From Pseudidiomarina gelatinasegens (GTDB lineage: Bacteria > Pseudomonadota > Gammaproteobacteria > Enterobacterales > Alteromonadaceae): 64,000 nucleotides of DNA. Positions 57,309-64,000 of the stretch are shown here, in pieces. The translations under genes were made by a program, and so were the position numbers. Numbering within the stretch: position 1 is the stretch's first letter; each line of letters starts with the position of its first letter. The stretch is from positions 1 to 64,000 of the forward strand of contig NZ_RSFE01000004.1 in assembly GCF_004025325.1 (NCBI RefSeq), in the 5' to 3' direction. The notes below the pieces were generated by a model, which searched no databases, was not told the origin of the DNA, and saw only the letters and a list, made by a program, of their open reading frames with translations.

Positions 57309-58160
57309 CTACGTGTTATCTTGCTCGAGTGCTAGCTGATACAAGGTGTTTTTACGCGCACCGTGAATTTCAGCGGCCAGCGCAGCGGCTTTTTTTAGTG
57401 GTAACTCTTTGCGCAACAAATTTAATGTCTTCATGGCTGCAGGGTTTACATCCTCTGCCGCCTGCTCTTCAGCACCACCTAAAATCAGCACAATTTCGCC
57501 GCGTTGTTGATTGCTGTCTTCGATAACACGTTGTTGCACTTCGGCAATGCTGCCACTCAAATACGTTTCGAATTGCTTGGTGAGTTCACGCGCCATAACT
57601 AACGGCCGGTCGGCGCCAATTTCGCTAACCATGTCGGCTAAGGTGTCAGCAATTCGATGCGGTGATTCGTAAAAAACTAAGGTGCGGGTTTCACTAACAA
57701 GTTCCTGCAGGCGCTTGCGACGCTGTTGTGGTTTGGCGGGAAGAAACCCCTCAAAGGTAAATCTGTCAGTGGGTAGTCCTGCTCCCGAGAGTGCAGTTAC
57801 GAAGGCGCATGCCCCCGGTAACGCTGTTACGGTCACGCCTGCTGCGCGGCATTGCTGTACCAAAACGTAGCCAGGATCACTGATTAGCGGGGTTCCAGCA
57901 TCACTTATCAAAGCAATATTATCGCCTTGTTGCAGGCGTTCAATTACCTGGCTGGCCCGTTGACGTTCATTGTGCTCGTGCAGCGCAAACATTTCTTTGC
58001 GAATGCCCAAATGCTGCAGCAGTTGTCCGCTATGGCGGGTATCTTCAGCGGCAATCGCATCACAATCGCGCAAGACATTTAACGCGCGTTCGGTGATATC
58101 GCCCAAATTACCAATGGGTGTCGGTACGATGAATAAGCTGCCCGCTTTCGTTGCGCTCAT
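57309..58160 (-). CDS. rsmI: RsmI, 16S rRNA (cytidine-1402-2'-O)-methyltransferase
   Basis: This methylates the ribose of C1402, the same nucleotide modified by RsmH in the dcw cluster. I choose the ATG at 58160 ([21 protein letters not shown]), with AAGGGG upstream, giving 283 residues against 286 in E. coli. The frame is open 45 codons further but crosses the lpoA promoter region. Motifs include [12 protein letters not shown] (about 12-23), [11 protein letters not shown] (about 39), [13 protein letters not shown] (about 85) and FYESPHRI (about 157). Its stop is 10 bp from the rnpB 5' end. Confidence 0.96.
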   Translation of the reverse strand: MSATKAGSLFIVPTPIGNLGDITERALNVLRDCDAIAAEDTRHSGQLLQHLGIRKEMFALHEHNERQRASQVIERLQQGDNIALISDAGTPLISDPGYVLVQQCRAAGVTVTALPGACAFVTALSGAGLPTDRFTFEGFLPAKPQQRRKRLQELVSETRTLVFYESPHRIADTLADMVSEIGADRPLVMARELTKQFETYLSGSIAEVQQRVIEDSNQQRGEIVLILGGAEEQAAEDVNPAAMKTLNLLRKELPLKKAAALAAEIHGARKNTLYQLALEQDNT

Positions 58161-58254
58161 GTTAACCCCTTGTAAGAACCACACAGCTCCGTTGTTTAGG
58201 TGTGCCGTACGGTTTATAGTATGACCCATTGATGAAACTATTGGTGGATCAGAA

Positions 58255-60102
58255 ATGACGGCTGCTATTGTGCCAAAGAAGTTGCTGCTGTGCATGGTTA
58301 TTGTTGCACTAACAGCATGTTCTTCCGGCCCGCGTTCAGGGTCAGAACAACCGCAAACACGCGGTGACGATACCGATTTTATTGCGGTGCCATTAACTGA
58401 GCAAGATCGCTCTGCGTCTAGCTGGTTGGCTAATGCACGATTGCTAGAGGGTGCTGCGCAAGTGGATGCCTTATTGCAAGCAGCAGCAACCTTTCAACGT
58501 GACGAGCAGTGGCAACAAAGTGCAGTGGTTATTGCCCAAGTGCAACGCCACTTTGAGCCACAAGCCTTGAGTGCGGAGCAGCAGCAACTTGTAGCTTTAC
58601 TGGAAGCCCGCTTCGCTGCATATGAAGGCCGTTGGACCTATGCCGAGCAATTATTGCAACCGTTGTTAACACCACGCTTATCGCAAGATTATCCGGAGCA
58701 AACACTTGAACTTGCCTTGCAAGCAGCGCGCGCACAGCGGCATTGGCAACAGGCTGCGCGGTATCAGTTACAGCTGGTTAATGTGGTACCGGAACATATT
58801 GAACCGACCGAAGTTTGGGCAGTATTGAAACAGGTTACCGACCCGAACGCGGTGGTTTTGCCACCAAGCTCTCAACGCAGCCGATTGGTGGCGGGATGGG
58901 TGCAACTAATGACAGCCTTGCATGAAATCAGCGCCACCCCGAATCAATTCGATGCCATTTTAAGTCAGTGGCAGCAGAACTTTGCTGATCATCCCGGTCA
59001 ATTCGTGGTGGACAATCTAACTGCACTTACCGCTCAGCCCCGTAATCAGGTTTTAGTATTACTGCCGCTAACTGGCCAATACCAAGAACAAGGCAATGCG
59101 GTACGCGACGGTATCATCAAAGCATTAACGCGCCAGCCGCAGGTTAAGGCTGTGTTTATTGATACCAATCAGCTCGATTTCGCGGCCTTGCCTGAACTAC
59201 TGCAGCAGCATCAAGCAAGCATGCTTTTAGGGCCATTATTGAAACCCAATGTTGCTGCCATTGATGTCAGTACGCTGCCAGAGGACTTACCGTGGCTAAC
59301 GCTCAATGAGCCGGAAACCGGCTTTGTAGCAGTGCATGGCTTGCAACATTTCTTCGCATTGGATACCGAAACTGAAATTAAACAAGCCGCTGCATATATG
59401 GCACAGCGTGGGCATCGGCACCCGGTTGTATTAGCACCGGCTACTAATCGGGGCCAACAGCAAGCTGAGCTTTTCAAACAAGCATGGCAAGCGCAGTTTG
59501 CGGATGACACCAGTATTGCGTTGGGTAGCTATCGGAATACCGAAGAAATGAAATCAGCAGTGCAAGACCAGCTTGGTGTTACCACCAGTGAAGCACGTAT
59601 CTACCAAGTGAAGATTGCGGCTGGCAAGATTATTGTTGAGTCACAAGCGCGCAGCCGAGCAGATATAGATTCAGTTTATTTGGTTGGTGGAATTGAACAA
59701 ACGCGCCTGTTGAAACCATTTATTGACGTAAATATTTCGCCGTTTATGAAAGCGCTACCCGTGTATGCCAACTCCGGTAGCCACACCCTACGCAATGATC
59801 TTAGCGAAAACGACTTAGACAATGTGCGTTTTACTGAAGCTCCTTGGTTGCTGCCTGGTCATAGCGAAAGCGAGGTTCTGGAAGAGCTTTTAGCGATGCG
59901 CACTGGCTGGGGCTATAGCACTGCGCGGCTTGTAGCATTTGGTCACGATGCACTATTGTTAAGTCAGCGTTTACCGCTACTGCAAACAATGCCTGGCATA
60001 TCCGCCAAAGGGTTAACTGGCGAATTACAGGTTACCGATGAGCAAGTAACGCGAAAACTTAATTGGGCACGCTTCAAAGGGCACGAAGTCGTAGCCGAGT
60101 AA
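58255..60102 (+). CDS. lpoA: LpoA, outer-membrane lipoprotein activator of PBP1A
   Basis: LpoA reaches from the outer membrane to stimulate the bifunctional synthase PBP1A. It has 615 residues. The signal peptide has lipobox LTAC (Cys22, followed by SS, consistent with outer-membrane sorting). A helical TPR-like N domain covers about 45-250, and the C domain (about 262-600) has a periplasmic-binding-protein fold ([24 protein letters not shown]). GGTGG lies before the ATG. It is divergent from rsmI and heads lpoA-yraN-diaA-dolP, an order shared with E. coli (rsmI-lpoA-yraN-diaA-yraP). Confidence 0.93.
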   Translation: MTAAIVPKKLLLCMVIVALTACSSGPRSGSEQPQTRGDDTDFIAVPLTEQDRSASSWLANARLLEGAAQVDALLQAAATFQRDEQWQQSAVVIAQVQRHFEPQALSAEQQQLVALLEARFAAYEGRWTYAEQLLQPLLTPRLSQDYPEQTLELALQAARAQRHWQQAARYQLQLVNVVPEHIEPTEVWAVLKQVTDPNAVVLPPSSQRSRLVAGWVQLMTALHEISATPNQFDAILSQWQQNFADHPGQFVVDNLTALTAQPRNQVLVLLPLTGQYQEQGNAVRDGIIKALTRQPQVKAVFIDTNQLDFAALPELLQQHQASMLLGPLLKPNVAAIDVSTLPEDLPWLTLNEPETGFVAVHGLQHFFALDTETEIKQAAAYMAQRGHRHPVVLAPATNRGQQQAELFKQAWQAQFADDTSIALGSYRNTEEMKSAVQDQLGVTTSEARIYQVKIAAGKIIVESQARSRADIDSVYLVGGIEQTRLLKPFIDVNISPFMKALPVYANSGSHTLRNDLSENDLDNVRFTEAPWLLPGHSESEVLEELLAMRTGWGYSTARLVAFGHDALLLSQRLPLLQTMPGISAKGLTGELQVTDEQVTRKLNWARFKGHEVVAE

Positions 60103-60140
60103 CTAAAAACTCAGTAACATCGACAGGTTAAGGACATGGA

Positions 60141-60491
60141 ATGTCACGCAAGGATATGGGAAATCAGGGCGAAGAAATTGCCCGCGCGCTGCTTGAGCGG
60201 AATGGTTTAGATCATGTACAAAGCAATTTTCGCTGTGACATGGGCGAAATTGATTTAATTATGCGAGATGGCGACGCTTGGGTGTTTATTGAGGTAAAAT
60301 CTCGAAGCAACGAAAGATTTGCGAGTGTGGTTGAACAGATTACCGCAGATCAATGTCAAAGAATTCGACGTTGCGCGCAACTCTTTTTAATTCAGCAAAA
60401 CTTAAATGAGCATGTTACTTTCATGCGTTTTGACATCGTAGCCATTGTGATGGACTTTGAACAAGCCCAATGGTTGCAGGATGCATTTTGA
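60141..60491 (+). CDS. yraN: YraN family (UPF0102) endonuclease-like protein
   Basis: This 116-residue protein has the restriction-endonuclease-like fold of UPF0102. The pattern MGNQGEEIARALLERNG (about 6-22), CDMGEIDLIMRDGDAWVFIEVKSR (Asp-x(n)-ExK, about 33-56) keeps the putative PD-(D/E)XK catalytic residues. The biological role is not established. It sits between lpoA (38 bp) and diaA (9 bp), the conserved order. Confidence 0.92.
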   Translation: MSRKDMGNQGEEIARALLERNGLDHVQSNFRCDMGEIDLIMRDGDAWVFIEVKSRSNERFASVVEQITADQCQRIRRCAQLFLIQQNLNEHVTFMRFDIVAIVMDFEQAQWLQDAF

Positions 60492-60500
60492 AGAGGCTAT

Positions 60501-61073
60501 ATGCAAGACCCAATAAAAACCTTATTTACTGAGTGCATTCAAACCCAAATTGCGGCAGCAGATATGCTGCAAGAGCCGCTCGAAAGCGCTGCTAACTTAT
60601 TGGTTGGGTCGTTACTGCAGGGTCGCAAGATCTATTGTTGTGGCGAAAGCCTGGCACACGCTACGTCACGCCATTTTGCCCACATCATGTTAACTGGCTT
60701 AAGTTTTGAGCGGCCGCCCTTTCCGGTTACCTCGTTACATGCCGATTATGGTGCTAAAGAACATACCCGTATGTTCGCCCAGCAAATTCAAGCAGTGGGG
60801 CAAGCAAATGATGTGTTAATGGTATTCAATGCCTGTGAACGCGCACCGCGTGTAAGCGCAGCCATGGAAGCCGCATTGAGTCGTGAGATGCTTATTATTG
60901 CAATAACGCACAATAGCGATACGGACATCGCTGGCCTACTTGGCCCTGAGGATGTCGAGATAAGGATACCGACCAGCAACAGCGCGCGAGCTAGTGAGCA
61001 CTTACTACAGATTTCAAATATGCTGTGTACCATTATCGAACATCGTATTTTTCCACAGGAGACAGATTCATGA
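60501..61073 (+). CDS. diaA: DiaA, DnaA-binding SIS-domain protein
   Basis: DiaA is a SIS-fold protein that promotes timely replication initiation by binding DnaA multimers at oriC. It has 190 residues. The SIS domain covers about 35-180 with KIYCCGESLAHATSRHFAH (about 43-61). It is related to phosphoheptose isomerase (GmhA), but the position between yraN and dolP favours DiaA. The stop overlaps the dolP start (ATGA). Confidence 0.92.
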   Translation: MQDPIKTLFTECIQTQIAAADMLQEPLESAANLLVGSLLQGRKIYCCGESLAHATSRHFAHIMLTGLSFERPPFPVTSLHADYGAKEHTRMFAQQIQAVGQANDVLMVFNACERAPRVSAAMEAALSREMLIIAITHNSDTDIAGLLGPEDVEIRIPTSNSARASEHLLQISNMLCTIIEHRIFPQETDS

Positions 61074-61645
61074 GCAACCGTCGGAAATTGATTCGTACCA
61101 CGTTTCTTAGCGCCCTTCTTACGGTGACGTTAAGCGGTTGTGCGGCAGCCTTAGTGGGCGCCACAGCGGTGGGTATTTCTGCGGCGACGGATACCCGAAG
61201 TGTAGGCACGCAAATTGATGATCAAACCATTGAAGTACGCGTGATTACAGCGTTAAAAAATGACGATCGAATGGATGACTCACGCGTGCAAGTAGTTTCA
61301 TTTAATCGTTCGGTATTGCTGCTGGGTCAGGTAACTAACAGCTCACTGCGCGAACTTGCCAGCCATATTGTTCGCAATACCAAGGGCGTCGACCGTGTGC
61401 ACAACGAACTTCAGGTTGCACCAGTTATCTCATTTGGGCAGATCAGCAAAGACACGTACATTACGAGCAAAATAAAGGCTAAATTCGTTGCTAACGATAA
61501 GATTAAAGTAAGTGATATTAAGGTCGTTACAGAAAATGGTGAGGTTGCACTAATGGGCTTGGTAGACCGTGATATTGCGCAGCTCGCTATTGATATCGCG
61601 CGCAACATTAATGGGGTTACACGCGTTATCGACGCATTCGAATAA
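61070..61645 (+). CDS. dolP: DolP (YraP), outer-membrane BON-domain lipoprotein
   Basis: DolP supports outer-membrane integrity and BAM function at the division site. The start is the ATG at 61070 (MSNRRKLIRTTFLSALL), overlapping the diaA stop with CAGGAGAC upstream, giving 191 residues as in E. coli. The lipobox is LSGC (Cys23). Two BON domains follow (about 45-115 and 122-190), with paired motifs VITALKNDDRMDD...VLLLGQV and KIKAKFVANDKIK...VALMGLV. It converges on sspB with a 6-bp gap and no clear terminator. Confidence 0.95.
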   Translation: MSNRRKLIRTTFLSALLTVTLSGCAAALVGATAVGISAATDTRSVGTQIDDQTIEVRVITALKNDDRMDDSRVQVVSFNRSVLLLGQVTNSSLRELASHIVRNTKGVDRVHNELQVAPVISFGQISKDTYITSKIKAKFVANDKIKVSDIKVVTENGEVALMGLVDRDIAQLAIDIARNINGVTRVIDAFE

Positions 61646-61651
61646 CACGTT

Positions 61652-62134
61652 TTATTTTACAACGCGCAAATGCGAGCCTGACGACTTCTTCTTGGTTGCT
61701 TTAGATTTTGATTTGGGTTCGCTTTGCGCCGATTCCTTGTCTTCATCAATTTCTGAAGACAACTGCTCCGACGATTGCTCGAGCGTGGTTACACTTGGGG
61801 TGTCGTAATAAGGTTCTGGTTCAAATACTGACCCAGCACCGTTCTCACGAGCATACAGTGCTAATATTGCACCCATAGGTACAATCACCCGATGCGGGTT
61901 GCCAGAAAACCGGGCGTTAAATTGCACCGATTCGTTGTCGACAACAAAATTTGTAACCGCAGTTGGGGAAATATTAAGAATAATCTGACCGTCTTGCACA
62001 AACTGCCACGGCACCTGACAGCCAGGATAATCCGCATCAACCACTAGGTGTGGTGTTACTTGATTATCGATTATCCACTCATACACCGCCCGCACTAAGT
62101 ACGGACGGCGTGGTGTCATCTCTTGGTCACTCAC
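61652..62134 (-). CDS. sspB: SspB, ClpXP adaptor for ssrA-tagged proteins
   Basis: SspB delivers ssrA-tagged peptides to ClpXP. It has 160 residues. The substrate-binding dimer domain covers about 5-110 (RPYLVRAVYEWIIDNQVTPHLVVDADYPG; FNARFSGNPHRVIVPMGAILALYARENG). A disordered acidic tail then ends in LRVVK, the ClpX-binding motif seen in E. coli SspB. It overlaps the sspA stop by four bases. Confidence 0.97.
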   Translation of the reverse strand: MSDQEMTPRRPYLVRAVYEWIIDNQVTPHLVVDADYPGCQVPWQFVQDGQIILNISPTAVTNFVVDNESVQFNARFSGNPHRVIVPMGAILALYARENGAGSVFEPEPYYDTPSVTTLEQSSEQLSSEIDEDKESAQSEPKSKSKATKKKSSGSHLRVVK

Positions 62135-62760
62135 CGACCTAAGTCTCGCTCATTCTCGGTGAGGGATTCCTGGAATGATTCGCGCTCAAACACACGAACC
62201 ATGTAGGCTTTTACTTCTTTCGCGCCGGCACCTTCTAACTCGATACCATACAATGGCAAACGCCATAACAATGGAGCGAGATAGCAATCAACCAAGCTAA
62301 ACTCTTCACTCATGAAGAAAGGTGAGTCTGCAAACAATGGTGCCAGCGATAAAATACCTTCGCGTAGCTCCTGACGTGCTGCTTCAGCACCTTTACCACC
62401 AGCTCTAATTTTTTCCGCAAGCGCATACCAATCACGATCAATACGGTACATCATTAAGCGGCTGGTACCCCGTGCAACAGGGTACACCGGCATTAATGGC
62501 GGGTGCGGGAAACGTTCATCAAGGTACTCCATGATGATATGAGCGTTATAAAGCACTAACTCGCGATCAACCAGTGTCGGCAATGAGTCCGCATATGGGT
62601 TAAGTTGCATTAAGTCTTCCGGACGGTTATCCGGGTCAACAAATGTTATCTCAACACCAACGCCTTTCTCTGCAAGCACGATACGCGTTTGATGGCTGCG
62701 TAAGTCATTTACGCCCGAATATAAGGTCATTACTGACCGTTTGTTTGCCGCAACCGACAT
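62131..62760 (-). CDS. sspA: SspA, stringent starvation protein A (RNA polymerase-associated)
   Basis: This is a GST-fold protein that binds RNA polymerase and acts in stationary-phase and acid responses. I choose the ATG at 62760 (MSVAANKRSVMTLYSG), which matches E. coli MAVAANKRSVMTLFSG, giving 209 residues. The GGAG of the in-frame ATG four codons earlier is its ribosome binding site. The conserved PHPPLMPVYPVARG segment (about 84-97) is the functional surface in the family. sspB follows on the same transcript. Confidence 0.97.
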   Translation of the reverse strand: MSVAANKRSVMTLYSGVNDLRSHQTRIVLAEKGVGVEITFVDPDNRPEDLMQLNPYADSLPTLVDRELVLYNAHIIMEYLDERFPHPPLMPVYPVARGTSRLMMYRIDRDWYALAEKIRAGGKGAEAARQELREGILSLAPLFADSPFFMSEEFSLVDCYLAPLLWRLPLYGIELEGAGAKEVKAYMVRVFERESFQESLTENERDLGR

Positions 62761-62777
62761 GTTGTTCTCCATAAAGC

Positions 62778-63524
62778 TTATTTCACGTCCTTAAAGAATT
62801 CACGTTTCAGCAGTATCGCGAAAATCAAAAAGACTAATAGGAAACCGAACACGTACCAGCCAATGCGCTTCTGTTGCAACATCATTGGTTCACCTGTGTA
62901 AACCAAGAAATTGGTCAAATCAAGCGCAGCTTGGTCGTATTCAGCTTCAGTCAACATACCGCTGCCATCGGCTTTGATACCTACATAAACGTCCTGCATT
63001 TCGCCGTCGATCATACGCTGTTCAGTTGTTTTACGCGGCACACCTTGCAGTTCCTGCAATGCATGCGGCATACCAACCGCTGGAAATACTGCATTGTTCA
63101 CGCCAAATGGACGGCTTTCGTCTACATAAAATGAACGCAAGTAGGTGTAAATCCAGTCAGCACCACGAACGCGTGAAACCAGCGTTAAGTCTGGAGCTGT
63201 TGTACCAAACCAATTACCTGCATCTTCGGCAGTCATGGCGTTGGTTACTAAGTCACCGACTTTTTCGCCTGTAAATTGTAAGTTCTCGACCCCTAATTCT
63301 TCAGGAATCTCTAGGTCTTTGAACGTGCGGTTGTAGCGTTGATACTGCATTGAGTGACAACCCAAGCAGTAGTTCATGAACAACTGTGCACCACGTTGCA
63401 ATGACGCTTTGTCATGCAAGTCAACGTTCGCTTTATCCAGTGGAACCGTCGGGTCAGCTGCTAATGTTGCAACTGACCACAGTGATGCTGCTACCAGCAG
63501 AGTATTTTTAATAAACTGTTTCAT
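62778..63524 (-). CDS. petC: cytochrome c1 of the bc1 complex
   Basis: This is the haem-c subunit of ubiquinol-cytochrome c reductase. It has 248 residues from the ATG at 63524, which overlaps the petB stop (TGATG). A GTG one codon earlier is also in frame. A signal peptide (about 1-22) is followed by the haem-attachment motif CLGCH (about 53-57). A Met ligand region near FPAVGMPHAL (about 150) and a C-terminal membrane anchor (about 222-240, WYVFGFLLVFLIFAIL) then follow. The order petB-petC-sspA-sspB is conserved in gammaproteobacteria. Confidence 0.96.
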   Translation of the reverse strand: MKQFIKNTLLVAASLWSVATLAADPTVPLDKANVDLHDKASLQRGAQLFMNYCLGCHSMQYQRYNRTFKDLEIPEELGVENLQFTGEKVGDLVTNAMTAEDAGNWFGTTAPDLTLVSRVRGADWIYTYLRSFYVDESRPFGVNNAVFPAVGMPHALQELQGVPRKTTEQRMIDGEMQDVYVGIKADGSGMLTEAEYDQAALDLTNFLVYTGEPMMLQQKRIGWYVFGFLLVFLIFAILLKREFFKDVK

Positions 63525-64000
63525 CACTTAGTAATCCTCTCTGGAACTGGCTTCGTATTCTCGTTCTTACTGTAGAAGAACAAGACAACAAAGAACGCAA
63601 AGTACAAGAAGGTGAAGATACGCGCGAACATAGTGTAAACCTCAGTCGCTGGCTTCAGACCTAAGTAGCCAAGCGCGATGAAGCTGATCGCAAATACCGT
63701 CAGGTTCACTTTGTGAATGGTGCTACGGTAGCGAATTGAGCGTACTTTGCCGCGGTCAAGCCATGGCAATACGAACAAGGCGACGATAGCGCCAAACATC
63801 AAGATAACACCGAACAACTTATCTGGAACTGCACGCAAAATTGCATAGAACGGCGTGAAGTACCAAACAGGTGCTATATGCGCTGGCGTTTTCAGCGGGT
63901 TAGCCGCTTCAAAGTTTGGTGGCTCTAAGAACAGACCACCCATTGCCGGAGCAAAGAAGATGACGTAACAGAAGAAGAACAAGAAGATAGCAACGCCCAC
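63524..64000 (-). CDS. petB: cytochrome b of the bc1 complex, C-terminal part (truncated by window edge)
   Basis: This is the C-terminal 158 residues of the membrane cytochrome b subunit. It keeps the Qo-site loop motif PAHIAPVWYFTPFYAILRAVPDKL, split here into the HIAPVWYF and YAILRAVPDK parts. Membrane helices follow at about 62-82, 97-115 and 125-148. The haem-ligand half and the real start lie beyond 64000. It reads straight into petC with a one-base overlap. Confidence 0.95.
   Translation of the reverse strand: MGVAIFLFFFCYVIFFAPAMGGLFLEPPNFEAANPLKTPAHIAPVWYFTPFYAILRAVPDKLFGVILMFGAIVALFVLPWLDRGKVRSIRYRSTIHKVNLTVFAISFIALGYLGLKPATEVYTMFARIFTFLYFAFFVVLFFYSKNENTKPVPERITK

Noticed and set aside
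60501-61073. Assignment of the SIS protein as GmhA phosphoheptose isomerase
   Set aside because: The conserved order lpoA-yraN-diaA-dolP and absence of other heptose genes favour DiaA.

Overview
The window is chromosomal DNA of a Gram-negative gammaproteobacterium. The evidence is LPS synthesis (lpxC), a full dcw division and cell-wall cluster, an E. coli-like RNase P RNA, SspA/SspB, LpoA and a type IVa pilus locus. Using dciA next to lpxC instead of secM, an M23 peptidase next to secA, and nadC-pilABCD-coaE-zapD in one run suggests the Alteromonadales. Idiomarinaceae is my best guess, inferred from gene order and not proven. There are no tRNAs, CRISPR arrays or prophages. The only transposon trace is an IS3-family right end at the left edge.

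Layout. (1) 1-1579: IS3-family transposase tail with its terminal repeat, an orphan lipoprotein, then 0.5 kb of AT-rich non-coding DNA. (2) 1580-12289: two efflux modules facing each other. A LysR regulator is divergent from a three-gene operon (RND adaptor, RND pump, metallo-beta-lactamase-fold phosphodiesterase), and a CopL-like/CusB/CusA copper-silver module lies on the minus strand. (3) 12321-15521: an M13 lipoprotein peptidase with an encapsulated-ferritin-like protein that lacks a shell-targeting tail, then a HicAB toxin-antitoxin unit with a palindromic operator. (4) 15555-22487: the pdhR-aceE-aceF-lpd pyruvate dehydrogenase operon with a readable promoter and PdhR box. The aceF linkers contain near-identical REP-like palindromes. 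(5) 22499-25624: ampD-ampE, an unrecognised HTH protein and nadC. (6) 25628-31909: a pilABCD-coaE-zapD run whose pilA leader carries a cyclic-di-GMP-I (GEMM) riboswitch. (7) 31923-36482: mutT, secA and an M23 peptidase on the minus strand, with dciA divergent. (8) 36616-54501: lpxC and the complete dcw cluster (ftsZ, ftsA, ftsQ, ddl, murC, murG, ftsW, murD, mraY, murF, murE, ftsI, ftsL, rsmH, mraZ), transcribed on the minus strand from a promoter with MraZ boxes. (9) 54689-64000: a membrane GGDEF-EAL protein whose 3' end overlaps rnpB, then rsmI divergent from lpoA-yraN-diaA-dolP, then sspB, sspA, petC and petB (partial) on the minus strand.

How it fits together. Most of the window is core envelope biology: peptidoglycan precursors, septation, recycling (ampD), PBP1A activation (lpoA), protein export and outer-membrane maintenance (dolP). 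The parts most worth a second look are the riboswitch that would tie pilin expression to cyclic-di-GMP, the orphan encapsulin-type ferritin beside an M13 peptidase, the palindromic repeats built into the aceF reading frame, and a family of short intergenic elements made of 7-bp repeats with a shared 12-bp end.
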